Shown here piece after piece: positions 55,784 to 64,000 of a DNA stretch of 64,000 bases (the first letter of the stretch is position 1; each line of letters starts with the position of its first letter). Under the pieces are notes generated by a model. The model saw only the letters and a program-made list of their open reading frames with translations, was not told the DNA's origin and searched no databases. The translations under genes were made by a program, and so were the position numbers. This DNA comes from Bacteroidales bacterium (GTDB taxonomy: Bacteria > Bacteroidota > Bacteroidia > Bacteroidales > UBA12077): positions 62,001-126,000 of the forward strand of contig JAEINU010000001.1 in the NCBI GenBank assembly GCA_016342685.1. Reading direction: 5' to 3'.

Positions 55784-56848
55784 ATGTATAAAGTATCAGA
55801 CTATATAAACAGGGGAGTTAAATTAGTAAATAACATAGTTTTTCCTAAACATAAGAAATTGTCAACAATAATGCTTTACTCTACCGATCGATGTAATTCG
55901 AAATGTAAGCATTGTTTTATATGGGAAAAAAACCCGAAGCAACATTTGCCTTTTGAGAAAGTAAAGGAAATAATTGAAAGTCCGGTTGTCGATAAAAACA
56001 CCTTGATTGGTCTTGAAGGTGGCGAGTTTATTATGCATCCCGAAGCAGAAAAGATTTTTGAGTACATGGCAGCAAATCACCCTAATTTTGATTTGCTATC
56101 CAACGCAATTATGGGCGATAAGTTGTACGATTATACGTTAAAATATAAACCCAAAAGACTCTTTATTTCTCTTGATGGAAATCGAGAAACATATAAGAAT
56201 CTTCGAGGAGTTGATGCTTACGATAAAGTAATTGAAAGTATTATTCGACTTAAAGATATTGTTCCGGTATCAATTATGTTTACACTTACAAATCACAATG
56301 ATTTTAATGATTTAGTTCACGTGGGTGACTTTTGTAAAAAGCATGAGCTTGATATGCGAATTGGAATCTACAATACAATGGATTATTTTGATACCAATAG
56401 CGCAGAAGAAAAATCAGATTCCTTAAATTATAATGCGGAAGATATTCCTGCTATTGTTAAAGATTTTAAGGAGAATTACGATTTCATGGCTTTGTATCCT
56501 AAACACAGAGAAGGGAATTTGAAATTAACATGCAACAGTATTAGCGATAGCATTGTAATTTATCCAAATGGAGATATTCCTATTTGTCAGAATAAACAAA
56601 TTATTCTAGGAAATATTTTCAAAGAATCACTACACAAAGTTGTTAATAAAAAAGCTACAGTAAAGCTACATAAACAGTATAAGCACAATTGCAATGAATG
56701 CTGGGTAAATTACCACAGAAAATATGATATTGTGTTGTATCGAAATTTAGAAAAACTACTACCTAAAAAAGCAATTGAACTCATCTTTGGAAAATACAAT
56801 TGGTCAGAAAATTCAAAAGATAAATATAAAAAGGTTGTTGGTTGTTAA
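55784..56848 (+). CDS. Radical SAM protein with C-terminal cysteine cluster
   Basis: A 354-residue radical SAM enzyme. The [4Fe-4S]/SAM motif is CNSKCKHC (C37, C41, C44), followed by GLEGGEF (the GGE SAM-binding motif) and RLFISLDGNRETYKNLRG. The C-terminal part has LTCNSISDSIVIYPNGDIPIC and HNCNECW, a reduced SPASM/twitch-like cluster for a second iron-sulfur site. SPASM proteins modify peptides or act on sugars and alcohols; no peptide substrate gene is evident next to it. The last residue is cysteine. It follows a Gfo/Idh/MocA gene. Confidence 0.88.
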   Translation: MYKVSDYINRGVKLVNNIVFPKHKKLSTIMLYSTDRCNSKCKHCFIWEKNPKQHLPFEKVKEIIESPVVDKNTLIGLEGGEFIMHPEAEKIFEYMAANHPNFDLLSNAIMGDKLYDYTLKYKPKRLFISLDGNRETYKNLRGVDAYDKVIESIIRLKDIVPVSIMFTLTNHNDFNDLVHVGDFCKKHELDMRIGIYNTMDYFDTNSAEEKSDSLNYNAEDIPAIVKDFKENYDFMALYPKHREGNLKLTCNSISDSIVIYPNGDIPICQNKQIILGNIFKESLHKVVNKKATVKLHKQYKHNCNECWVNYHRKYDIVLYRNLEKLLPKKAIELIFGKYNWSENSKDKYKKVVGC

Positions 56849-56953
56849 ATAATCATAGTTGAATCTTATTCTAGTATGGCATCACGAATGATTGCAATTG
56901 ATCCTATTATGAATTGGATGAAGCCAAGAATAGATACATGCCTTATATAGTAA

Positions 56954-56998
56954 AAAAAAAGAGTCTGTTTGTATTTAACAAACAGACTCTTTTTTTTG
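56954..56998. terminator. Bidirectional terminator
   Basis: An 18-bp perfect stem (56954-56971 with 56979-56996) with core GAGTCTGTTTG and a 7-base loop, between the radical SAM gene and the convergent lipoprotein gene. Confidence 0.85.
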
Positions 56999-57010
56999 TT
57001 GAAATTTATT

Positions 57011-57382
57011 TTACCAAGATGAATCTTCATACCATCCATCATTTTCTAATTCAATAATGTATGTTTCATTCCACATAAAATCATAATGATCTATTATTAA
57101 TTCTTCGAAACCAATAAAATCAGAAGTAACTTTAATATCATAAACATCATCATCTTCAGTATTTATGGTGAAAGTCTTACTTTCTCCAGGTCCAATTTTA
57201 CGGTCTATCTTATTTTTGTCTCCCGGACCCACGGTGCCATAATATACGCCAGTTATATAATTGGAACTTGATGTGTTTTCAATTTTTAATTTTGCTTCTT
57301 GTTTAAGTATGTCTGGCTTGCCGCATTGACTTGAAAACAAAGCGCATGCAATAATCGATACTATAATACAAATTCTTTTCAT
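57011..57382 (-). CDS. Small putative lipoprotein
   Basis: A 123-residue exported protein from the ATG at 57382. A short hydrophobic signal (MKRICIIVSIIACALF) leads to SSQCGKPD, a plausible lipobox cysteine at about residue 20. The remainder is acidic and beta-rich (LKIENTSSSNYITGVYYG, then GPGESKTFTINTEDDDVYDI), as in small immunoglobulin-like domains. No family was recognised. No promoter box was found upstream; 57383-57580 contains no other gene. Confidence 0.65.
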   Translation of the reverse strand: MKRICIIVSIIACALFSSQCGKPDILKQEAKLKIENTSSSNYITGVYYGTVGPGDKNKIDRKIGPGESKTFTINTEDDDVYDIKVTSDFIGFEELIIDHYDFMWNETYIIELENDGWYEDSSW

Positions 57383-57543
57383 AGTGTTTAAATTTATTCG
57401 ATAATAAAGATAAAGTTTATCGTACGTTAGAATCAATTTATTGTTAAATCAATTTCATGAAAATTCCTTATTTAAAATCAAAATAAATAAGTATAAACTT
57501 TTCAAAAACTGACAAAAAGCAATCTTTAATTTTCAAATACAGT

Positions 57544-57551
57544 TATTTTTG
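57544..57551 (+). promoter_or_regulatory. -7 box for the rseC-rnf operon (TATTTTTG)
   Basis: Exact TAnnTTTG 29 bases before the rseC start. Confidence 0.5.
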
Positions 57552-57580
57552 TATCCGATTCAAAATCTTGAAATAATCGG

Positions 57581-58003
57581 ATGTCAAATTCTAAATCGAT
57601 CGAACATAAAGGACGAATTGATTCTATTGACGGCAACAAAATAATTGTTAGTTTCTTAGCAATGTCGGGTTGCGCGTCGTGCCATGCTAAAGGCGTTTGT
57701 ACTGCTGCCGATATGCAGGAAAAATCAGTAGATGTATACGATTTCACAAATCAATATCAAGTAGGAGAGGAAGTTAATATTCTTTTGAAGCAAACTCTGG
57801 GTTTTAGAGCTTTGTTTCTTGGTTATGTTTTACCTTTTTTGTTGATATTATTTTTCCTTATTGTACTTACGATCATTACAAATAACGAAGCGGTGTCGGG
57901 ATTAGGTGCTTTATCAGTGCTCGTTCCTTATTATATTATCTTGTTTGTAATGCGAGATAAAATTAGAAAGAAATTTACATTTACATTAAATAAAATAGAT
58001 TAA
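57581..58003 (+). CDS. rseC: RseC/MucC family (SoxR-reducing system) protein
   Basis: A 140-residue membrane protein with two helices (about 74-97 and 103-122). The N-terminal cytoplasmic part has the cysteine motif GCASCHAKGVC (about 31-41), typical of RseC. In other bacteria RseC works with Rnf-type proteins to reduce the SoxR iron-sulfur cluster. It heads the rnf cluster, 11 bases before rnfB, as usual in Bacteroidota. Confidence 0.92.
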   Translation: MSNSKSIEHKGRIDSIDGNKIIVSFLAMSGCASCHAKGVCTAADMQEKSVDVYDFTNQYQVGEEVNILLKQTLGFRALFLGYVLPFLLILFFLIVLTIITNNEAVSGLGALSVLVPYYIILFVMRDKIRKKFTFTLNKID

Positions 58004-58014
58004 AAATCTGAAAC

Positions 58015-58923
58015 ATGAGTGCAACAATTTTGTTTACTATTATTTCTCTTAGCGCGATTGGTTCTGTTGCTGCAATAATCTTGTATTTTGTAGCTCAGAA
58101 ATTCAAAGTTTATGAAGATCCGCGCATCGATCAGGTTGAAGAAATTCTTCCTGCTGCAAACTGTGGAGGTTGTGGTTTTCCCGGTTGTCGGGGCTTTGCT
58201 GATGCTTTAGTTAAAGCAGATGATTTGTCACCTTTCTTCTGTCCTGTAGGAGGTAACGAAACTATGGCAAAAGCTGCTGAAATACTTGGAAAAGCTGTCG
58301 AAGCAAAAGATCCACTAGTAGCTGTTATTCGATGTTCTGGTTCACCAACACATCGCGAAAGAATAAATGCTTACGATGGTGCATCGTCTTGCGCTATTTC
58401 TTCTAGTTTATACTCAGGCGAAACTGGTTGTCAATATGGTTGTCTTGGATTAGGCGATTGTGTTGATGTATGTGATTTCGATGCTATTTACATGGATGAA
58501 GAAACAGGCTTGCCGGTTGTTAATGACGACAATTGTACAGCGTGTGGTGCATGTGTAACAGCTTGTCCTAACACCATCATTGAGCTAAGAAAAAAGAATA
58601 AAAAAGATCGAAAGATTTTTGTTTCCTGTGTTAACCACGATAAAGGTGGAGTAGCAAAGAAAGCTTGTAAAGTAGCTTGTATTGGTTGTGGTAAATGTGT
58701 GAAAGTTTGTCCTTATGATGCTATTACATTGGATAATTTTCTTGCATACATTGATCCAAACAAATGTAAGTTATGCCGAAAATGTGTAGCTGAATGCCCA
58801 ACAGGTGCAATTCTGGAAATCAACTTTCCTCCTAAAAAGGTGAAAGTAGAGACTGTAGAAGTGCCTAAAGCAGAAGCTCCAAAGGTAGAGCCAAAAGAAA
58901 CAAAAGAAAACGATAACAAATAA
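58015..58923 (+). CDS. rnfB: Rnf complex subunit B (ferredoxin-like)
   Basis: A 302-residue electron-entry subunit. It has an N-terminal membrane helix (about 4-26) and the NQR-like four-cysteine motif in ANCGGCGFPGCRGFA. Several ferredoxin-type clusters follow (CTACGACVTACP, CIGCGKCVKVCP, CKLCRKCVAECP and the variant CQYGCLGLGDCVDVC). The last 30 residues are a Lys/Glu/Pro-rich tail. Together with RnfC it passes electrons between ferredoxin and NAD. Confidence 0.96.
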   Translation: MSATILFTIISLSAIGSVAAIILYFVAQKFKVYEDPRIDQVEEILPAANCGGCGFPGCRGFADALVKADDLSPFFCPVGGNETMAKAAEILGKAVEAKDPLVAVIRCSGSPTHRERINAYDGASSCAISSSLYSGETGCQYGCLGLGDCVDVCDFDAIYMDEETGLPVVNDDNCTACGACVTACPNTIIELRKKNKKDRKIFVSCVNHDKGGVAKKACKVACIGCGKCVKVCPYDAITLDNFLAYIDPNKCKLCRKCVAECPTGAILEINFPPKKVKVETVEVPKAEAPKVEPKETKENDNK

Positions 58924-58927
58924 AATT

Positions 58928-58934
58928 AGGAGGG
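58928..58934 (+). promoter_or_regulatory. Strong Shine-Dalgarno before rnfC
   Basis: AGGAGGG five bases before the GTG start of rnfC. A perfect anti-16S match is rare in this window and supports the GTG. Confidence 0.7.
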
Positions 58935-58939
58935 TTAAA

Positions 58940-60271
58940 GTGTTAAAAACATTTCCAAAAGGCGGTGTGCATCCAGAGGAAGGAAAATACTCTGAGAAAA
59001 GTGCAATCGAAACATTGCCGCTTCCAAAAACTGTATCAATACCCATTGCACAGCATATTGGTGCTCCTTCTAAAGCTATTGTCGCTAAAGGCGATAAAGT
59101 TAAAGTTGGAGATAAAATTGCTGAAAGCACAGGTTTTGTATCTGCTAATATCCATTCATCAGTATCAGGAACTGTAGTAAAAGTTGATAATGTATTAGAT
59201 TCAACTGGTTACAAACGTTCATGTGTAATTATTGATGTTGAAGGTGATGAGTGGAACGAAAATATTGATAGATCTACTGATTTAAAAAAAGAAATCAGTT
59301 TAACAGATAGAGAAATCATCCAAAAAATAAACGAGTTAGGAATCGTAGGACTTGGTGGTGCAACATTTCCATCTCATGTGAAACTTTCGGTTCCAGATGG
59401 TAAAAAAATCGATGCATTAGTAATAAATGGTGTAGAATGCGAGCCGTATCTTACTTCGGATCATCGATTAATGCTCGAAAAAGCGGAAGAAATGCTTATT
59501 GGGATTCAAATTTTAATGAAAGCCTTAAGCGTAAATTCAGCTCTTATTGGTATTGAGAATAATAAACCAGATGCTATTGCTCATCTTGAAAATCTCGTAA
59601 AAGATTATCCAGGAATCGAAGTACATGCATTAAAGGTACAGTATCCTCAGGGTGGAGAAAAACAATTAATAAAATCATTAATTAATAGAGAGGTTCCATC
59701 GGGAGGCTTGCCTTTAGATGTTGGTGCTGTTGTTCATAATGTTGGAACTGCAGTTGCCGTTTACGAAGCTGTTCAGAAAAATAAACCACTATTTGAAAGA
59801 GTAGTAACCTTAACAGGTAAGTCGATTCAAAAACCATCGAACTTTATGGTCAGAACAGGTACTCCTGTTGCTGATTTAATTGCTGCAGCTGGAGGATTGC
59901 CAGAAGATACTGGAAAAGTAATTAATGGCGGTCCAATGATGGGTAAAGCTATTAACTCATTAGAGGTGCCTGTTGTAAAAGGTACGTCTGGAATTTTAAT
60001 TATGCCTTCTGATTTATCAAAAAGAAAAGTTGAAAGTAACTGTATTCGTTGTGCTAAATGCGTTTCAGTTTGTCCACAAGGATTAGAGCCTTTTCTATTG
60101 AATAAATTATCTCAAGTTGAGAAGTATGATAAACTGGAAGTTAATGCTGTAATGGATTGTATCGAATGTGGATCATGTGCTTATACATGTCCTGCAGGAT
60201 TACCATTATTAGATTATATACGCTTAGGAAAATCCAGAGTAAGTCAAATCATAAGATCAAGAAAACAATAA
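58940..60271 (+). CDS. rnfC: Rnf complex subunit C (NADH-binding)
   Basis: A 443-residue peripheral subunit with GTG start. The flavin and NADH region includes GIVGLGGATFPSHVK and VINGVECEPYLTSDHRLM, and KVINGGPMMGKAI follows. Two iron-sulfur motifs lie near the C-terminus, CIRCAKCVSVCP and CIECGSCAYTCP. The length is that of a core RnfC without a long tail. The stop overlaps the rnfD start by one base (TAATG). Confidence 0.96.
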   Translation: MLKTFPKGGVHPEEGKYSEKSAIETLPLPKTVSIPIAQHIGAPSKAIVAKGDKVKVGDKIAESTGFVSANIHSSVSGTVVKVDNVLDSTGYKRSCVIIDVEGDEWNENIDRSTDLKKEISLTDREIIQKINELGIVGLGGATFPSHVKLSVPDGKKIDALVINGVECEPYLTSDHRLMLEKAEEMLIGIQILMKALSVNSALIGIENNKPDAIAHLENLVKDYPGIEVHALKVQYPQGGEKQLIKSLINREVPSGGLPLDVGAVVHNVGTAVAVYEAVQKNKPLFERVVTLTGKSIQKPSNFMVRTGTPVADLIAAAGGLPEDTGKVINGGPMMGKAINSLEVPVVKGTSGILIMPSDLSKRKVESNCIRCAKCVSVCPQGLEPFLLNKLSQVEKYDKLEVNAVMDCIECGSCAYTCPAGLPLLDYIRLGKSRVSQIIRSRKQ

Positions 60272-61272
60272 TGAATAAATTATTTATATCACCATCTCCT
60301 CATGTTTATGAGGATACTAGCGTAAAGCGGTTGATGTTTGATGTTGTAATTGCATTGTTGCCAGCATTGGCATTTTCAATCTATTTCTTTGGAATGGGTG
60401 CAATTATTGTAACGTTAACAGCCGTTGCTTCGTGTTTAGCTTTTGAATGGTTAATTCAGAAGTTTATCTTAAAACAAGAACCCTCAATTACCGACGGATC
60501 GGCATTAGTAACAGGTATTTTGTTAGCATTTAATATTCCCACAAATTTACCTATTGGGATTATCATAATTGGTAGTTTAGTTGCTATTGGTGTTGGTAAA
60601 ATGTCATTTGGTGGATTAGGAAATAATCCATTTAACCCAGCACTTGTTGGACGTGTATTTATGCTTATTTCGTTCCCAGTTCAAATGACAAGCTGGCCTA
60701 TTCCAACTGGTTTTAGTAATAGTTATACTGATGCAGTTACAGGAGCTACACCACTTGGCTTGATGAAAGAAGGAATTGGAGCCGGAGAGTCTGTTTCTGC
60801 TATAATGGATAAAATTCCAAGTCACATGGAGTTATTCTATGGTTATATGGGAGGCTCAATGGGAGAGATTGCCGCAGTGGCCTTATTGCTTGGTTTAGCA
60901 TATATGCTTTTCAGAAAGGTAATTACAATTCACATTCCAGCTTCTATTTTTATAACCGTAGCTGCTTTTACAGGCATTCTTTGGCTTATAAATCCAGAAT
61001 CAAACGCAGATCCATTATTTCATTTATTAACAGGAGGAGTAATGTTGGGAGCTATATTTATGGCAACCGATTATGTTACATCACCAATGTCGGTAAAAGG
61101 TATGTGGATATACGGTATTGGAATTGGAGTTATTACAGTTTCTATTCGTGTTTTCGGAGCATATCCAGAAGGAATATCATTTGCAATACTTATAATGAAC
61201 GCTTTCGTTCCTCTAATTAATATGTATATTAAACCTAAACGTTTTGGAGAGGAGGTTAAGAATGGCCAATAA
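60271..61272 (+). CDS. rnfD: Rnf complex subunit D
   Basis: A 333-residue membrane subunit with about ten helices. The start is the ATG at 60271 (MNKLFISPSPHVYEDTSVK). The covalent FMN threonine is in AVTGATPLGL. The N-terminal SPHV and GNNPFNPALVGR segments match RnfD/NqrB. Translationally coupled to rnfC by overlap, and overlaps rnfG by 11 bases. Confidence 0.95.
   Translation: MNKLFISPSPHVYEDTSVKRLMFDVVIALLPALAFSIYFFGMGAIIVTLTAVASCLAFEWLIQKFILKQEPSITDGSALVTGILLAFNIPTNLPIGIIIIGSLVAIGVGKMSFGGLGNNPFNPALVGRVFMLISFPVQMTSWPIPTGFSNSYTDAVTGATPLGLMKEGIGAGESVSAIMDKIPSHMELFYGYMGGSMGEIAAVALLLGLAYMLFRKVITIHIPASIFITVAAFTGILWLINPESNADPLFHLLTGGVMLGAIFMATDYVTSPMSVKGMWIYGIGIGVITVSIRVFGAYPEGISFAILIMNAFVPLINMYIKPKRFGEEVKNGQ
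61247..61255 (+). promoter_or_regulatory. Shine-Dalgarno deciding the rnfG start
   Basis: GAGAGGAGG six bases before the ATG at 61262. It shows that translation starts there and not at the TTG at 61244. Confidence 0.7.
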
Positions 61273-61843
61273 GAAAGAATCAACATTTGTTAGCATGGTT
61301 CTAACATTGTTCTTAGTAACATTTATAGCATCAGCAGCTCTTGGTTATCTTTACGAATTAACAAAAGGTCCAATTGCAGCAAGTAAACTTGCAAAACAAA
61401 CAGAAGCAATAAAAAAAGTGGTGCCTGAATTTGATAATGAACCTGGAGAAGAATCGTATAAAGTTGAAGTAGATGGAGGAACTTTAGAGTTTTTTCCTGC
61501 AAAGAAAAATGGAGAATTAATTGGTACCGCAATAAGTACGTTTACGAACAATGGATTTGGAGGTACTTTTAAAATTATGGTAGGTTTATTGCCAGATGGT
61601 ACTATTCATAATATCTCGGTATTAGAGCATAAAGAAACTCCTGGTTTAGGCGATAAGATGCAAAAAAATAAATCAGATTGGAGTGTTCAGTTTAACGGAA
61701 AAAATCCAGCCAACTTTCAGTTGAAAGTAACTAAAGATGGTGGCGATGTGGATGCTATAACAGCATCTACAATTAGTTCAAGAGCATTCTGTGATGCAGT
61801 AGTTAGAGCGTATAACGCTTATATGGAAGGAGGTCAAAAATGA
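61262..61843 (+). CDS. rnfG: Rnf complex subunit G
   Basis: A 193-residue subunit with one N-terminal helix and a periplasmic FMN-binding domain. The flavinylation site is in ITASTISSRAF, where the Thr after AS takes the FMN in RnfG/NqrC proteins. LEHKETPGLGDKM is the other conserved block. Its start overlaps rnfD and its stop overlaps rnfE by four bases (ATGA), so the genes are translationally coupled. Confidence 0.95.
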   Translation: MANKKESTFVSMVLTLFLVTFIASAALGYLYELTKGPIAASKLAKQTEAIKKVVPEFDNEPGEESYKVEVDGGTLEFFPAKKNGELIGTAISTFTNNGFGGTFKIMVGLLPDGTIHNISVLEHKETPGLGDKMQKNKSDWSVQFNGKNPANFQLKVTKDGGDVDAITASTISSRAFCDAVVRAYNAYMEGGQK

Positions 61844-62427
61844 GTCAATGGAAAAATTTTAGCAAAGGATTCTTTAAAGAGAATCCTGTATTAGTACTTC
61901 TGTTAGGAATGTGTCCTACGTTAGGTGTTACAACATCTGCAATTAATGGACTTGGGATGGGATTAGCAACTACCTTTGTTTTGGTTATGTCAAACTTGGT
62001 GGTGTCTATGGTTAAATCGCAAATCCCTGATAAGGTTCGTATTCCTTCATTTATTGTAATTATTGCTTCGTTTGTTACTATGGTTGAATTATTAATGCAG
62101 GCATATGTACCTTCTTTATACGACCAACTAGGATTATTTATTCCTTTAATTGTTGTTAACTGTATTGTATTAGGAAGAGCTGAAGCATTTGCATCTAAAA
62201 ATAATATTGTATCATCACTAATTGATGGTTTAGGTATGGGTTTAGGCTTTTCAATGGCTTTAACTATTTTAGGTGGAATTAGAGAACTATTAGGTAGTGG
62301 CTCATTCTTTGGATTTAAATTTATCCAAGGAGATGGAATGTTGGTATTTGTTCTAGCCCCAGGAGCTTTCCTTGCATTAGGTTATCTAATTGTTCTTATA
62401 AATAAAATCAATAAGAAAACTGCTTAA
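61840..62427 (+). CDS. rnfE: Rnf complex subunit E
   Basis: A 195-residue protein with six membrane helices, homologous to NqrD. Typical segments are [35 protein letters not shown] and [14 protein letters not shown]. The cysteines in helices 1 and 4 are in place to hold the intramembrane iron site shared with RnfA. Confidence 0.96.
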   Translation: MSQWKNFSKGFFKENPVLVLLLGMCPTLGVTTSAINGLGMGLATTFVLVMSNLVVSMVKSQIPDKVRIPSFIVIIASFVTMVELLMQAYVPSLYDQLGLFIPLIVVNCIVLGRAEAFASKNNIVSSLIDGLGMGLGFSMALTILGGIRELLGSGSFFGFKFIQGDGMLVFVLAPGAFLALGYLIVLINKINKKTA

Positions 62428-62437
62428 TAATAGTACT

Positions 62438-63010
62438 ATGGAATATATTATAATAGTTATATCAGCAATATTTGTAAATAATATTGTATTAGCCCAATTT
62501 CTTGGGATATGTCCTTTTTTGGGTGTTTCAAGTAAAGTAGAAACTTCTGCAGGTATGGCAGGAGCAGTTACCTTTGTTATGGTAATAGCTACAATTGTAA
62601 CTTATCTATTGCAAAAATATGTATTAGCAGCTTTCGGTATTGCTTTTATGCAAACCATTACATTTATACTTGTAATTGCTTCTTTAGTTCAGTTGGTTGA
62701 GATTATTCTTAAAAAAGTAAGTCCTGCAATGTATCAGGCTTTAGGTATTTTCTTACCATTAATTACAACAAACTGTGCTGTGTTAGGTGTTGCAATTCTT
62801 GCTGTTCAGAAAGATTATAATTTAATGGAAAGTGTTGTTTTTGCTATTTCAAATGCCGTAGGTTTTGGTTTAGCTTTAATAACTTTTGCCGGATTACGAG
62901 AACATATGGAATTGGTAAATATACCTAAAGGAATGAAAGGAGTTCCAATTGCTTTAGTAGTTGCTGGTTTGTTAGCATTAGCATTCATGGGATTTGCTGG
63001 TTTAGTATAA
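62438..63010 (+). CDS. rnfA: Rnf complex subunit A
   Basis: A 190-residue, six-helix partner of RnfE (NqrE homologue), with inverted topology. Segments include [34 protein letters not shown] and [16 protein letters not shown]. The two cysteines matching those of RnfE are present. Last gene of the operon, followed by a terminator. Confidence 0.96.
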   Translation: MEYIIIVISAIFVNNIVLAQFLGICPFLGVSSKVETSAGMAGAVTFVMVIATIVTYLLQKYVLAAFGIAFMQTITFILVIASLVQLVEIILKKVSPAMYQALGIFLPLITTNCAVLGVAILAVQKDYNLMESVVFAISNAVGFGLALITFAGLREHMELVNIPKGMKGVPIALVVAGLLALAFMGFAGLV

Positions 63011-63031
63011 ATCTCATTTTAAAATAAATCT

Positions 63032-63062
63032 AAAAGAGCGACCAATTTGGTTGCTCTTTTTG
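63032..63062 (+). terminator. Terminator after the rnf operon
   Basis: AAAAGAGCGACCA pairs with TGGTTGCTCTTTT (one G-T pair), 3-4 base loop, followed by T. Confidence 0.85.
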
Positions 63063-63082
63063 CTTTGTCATTATTTTTATTA

Positions 63083-63090
63083 TAAGTTTG
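63083..63090 (+). promoter_or_regulatory. -7 box for the last gene (TAAGTTTG)
   Basis: Exact TAnnTTTG, 33 bases before the ATG at 63124. A TTTG lies 15 bases further upstream. Confidence 0.5.
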
Positions 63091-63123
63091 CTTTTTCAAA
63101 CCGGATCTATTAATAGGAATGTT

Positions 63124-64000
63124 ATGAAAATGAGATATCTTCTAATAGCAATAGTTTGCATACTCTTAGGTGTTCAATTACAAGCTGCTGAGAAGAAGAA
63201 TGTATTAATTTTAAATTCTTATCATAAAGGCTTACAGTGGACTGATGAAATTCAAAAAGGTATAAAAACTGGTTTGAATAGTTCAAAGCTTGAAAAAGAA
63301 ATATATACTGAGTTTTTTGATTCAAAAAGATTTTTTGATGCTTCTTATAAGCAGGTTCTGGTAGATTACCTCATGAATAAATATCAAAATCTGAAATTTG
63401 ATATAATAATTCTTTCCGATGATTATGCATTAACTTTTTTATTTGAGAATAGAGACAGTTTGTTTGGTGATGTTCCTGTTGTGTTCAGTGGAATAAATAA
63501 TCCTCATATTTACCCAAGTTCTTATACCGGTATTCTTGAAGACATAAAATATATTGAGAGTTTTGAGCTGATAAAGAAATTACATCCAAATTATTCTAAA
63601 ATTTACTTTATAGTTGATGAAACAAAAACTGGAAATATTATCTATGATCGTGCGTTTAGATTGTATCTTCCCGAACAAGGTGAATTTAATTATGAATTCC
63701 TAAGAAATTATAGTTTCGATGAATTATTCGAAAAAGTTTCAGCATTAGATGACAATGCAGTATTAATGTTAACAGCATTCACCAAAGATCGTAACAATGA
63801 ATATTGCTCTTACGATGATATTATTAAAAATCTTCGAAAACACACAAAACTTCCTATCTATGGTTCGTGGGATTTTTATTTAGGGAATGGTATTGTTGGT
63901 GGAAAGTTGAATAGTGGATATAACCAAGGATTAAGAGCAGGAGAAATTGCAAATCAAGTATTGGAAGGGAAAAATATAAACGAAATTAATATTGAAATAT
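63124..64000 (+). CDS. Exported ABC substrate-binding-like sensor protein, 3' end outside window
   Basis: The frame is open from 63124 to the window end (292 codons). A signal peptide (ending VQLQA, about residue 21) leads into NVLILNSYHKGLQWTDEI. The middle has IIILSDDYALTFLFE, PVVFSGINNP and YIESFELIKKLHPNYSKIYFI. The pattern fits the ABC_sub_bind (BMP/TrpX-like) periplasmic fold. In Bacteroidota this domain often forms the N-terminal sensor of large hybrid histidine kinases; whether a kinase follows cannot be seen. Confidence 0.8.
   Translation, partial: MKMRYLLIAIVCILLGVQLQAAEKKNVLILNSYHKGLQWTDEIQKGIKTGLNSSKLEKEIYTEFFDSKRFFDASYKQVLVDYLMNKYQNLKFDIIILSDDYALTFLFENRDSLFGDVPVVFSGINNPHIYPSSYTGILEDIKYIESFELIKKLHPNYSKIYFIVDETKTGNIIYDRAFRLYLPEQGEFNYEFLRNYSFDELFEKVSALDDNAVLMLTAFTKDRNNEYCSYDDIIKNLRKHTKLPIYGSWDFYLGNGIVGGKLNSGYNQGLRAGEIANQVLEGKNINEINIEI

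Noticed and set aside
56876-56950. A 24-codon open frame before the terminator (MASRMIAIDPIMNW...)
   Set aside because: Too short, no ribosome binding site and no recognisable similarity; probably chance.

Overview
This window is a chromosomal segment of a low-GC member of the Bacteroidota. The sequence suggests a free-living, probably anaerobic or facultative marine Bacteroidales/Marinilabiliales-type organism, but genus and lifestyle are inference. The evidence for Bacteroidota is a gliding-motility/type IX secretion C-terminal sorting domain, a DUF2795 protein typical of the phylum, an Rnf operon headed by rseC, AT-rich intergenic regions, and many promoters matching the Bacteroidota -7 box TAnnTTTG. 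Shine-Dalgarno sites are mostly weak. No rRNA, tRNA, CRISPR array, insertion sequence or phage gene was recognised. Almost everything looks like core chromosome.

Layout. 1-3964: three tandem MFSD1-like major facilitator transporters; the first is cut by the window edge, and the first two carry different insertions. 4012-12368 (mostly minus strand): purA, a Fur-family regulator, a bifunctional (p)ppGpp synthetase/hydrolase, a secreted protein with a gliding-type C-terminal domain, and an active/inactive pair of M16 peptidases. 12511-18392: three tandem ClC-type anion transport proteins with CBS domains, then a NifX/NafY-like metal-cluster protein. 18431-21603: a small membrane protein, a stand-alone receiver domain, glyA and a TauE/SafE permease. 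21590-28015 (minus): tonB, exbD, exbB and a very large TamB-like protein. 28124-34929: tsaD, an MFS transporter, an orphan membrane sensor, a membrane protein, yaaA, a DUF5063 protein and a DEDD exonuclease. 34940-39090: an rRNA methyltransferase, an LVIVD propeller protein and recQ.

39237-46431: guaB followed by a periplasmic/outer-membrane biogenesis cluster of two parvulin-type chaperones, a related lipoprotein and an OstA/LptA-like protein. 46460-48950 (minus): DUF2795 protein, cobalamin adenosyltransferase, ABC ATPase and methyltransferase. 49073-56848: recG, a large TPR protein, a DUF3108 protein, a Gfo/Idh/MocA oxidoreductase and a radical SAM protein. 57581-63010: rseC-rnfBCDGEA, an ion-pumping ferredoxin:NAD oxidoreductase. 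63124 to the end: the start of a protein with an ABC-type substrate-binding sensor domain.

The most unusual structure is at recG. The last 41 bases of the recG region (51140-51180) are repeated at 53658-53698 with 38 of 41 identical, including 27 in a row. The two copies bracket exactly one gene, the 828-residue TPR protein, whose stop codon lies inside the right copy. This looks like a one-gene insertion or duplication scar at the 3' end of recG. Other points worth following are the extra membrane helices and the periplasmic insert in the MFS paralogues, the step-wise loss of selectivity-motif residues across the ClC trio, an orphan double-anchored sensor without an output domain, a terminator-bounded intergenic segment before yaaA, and three terminators that share the same 8-bp stem.
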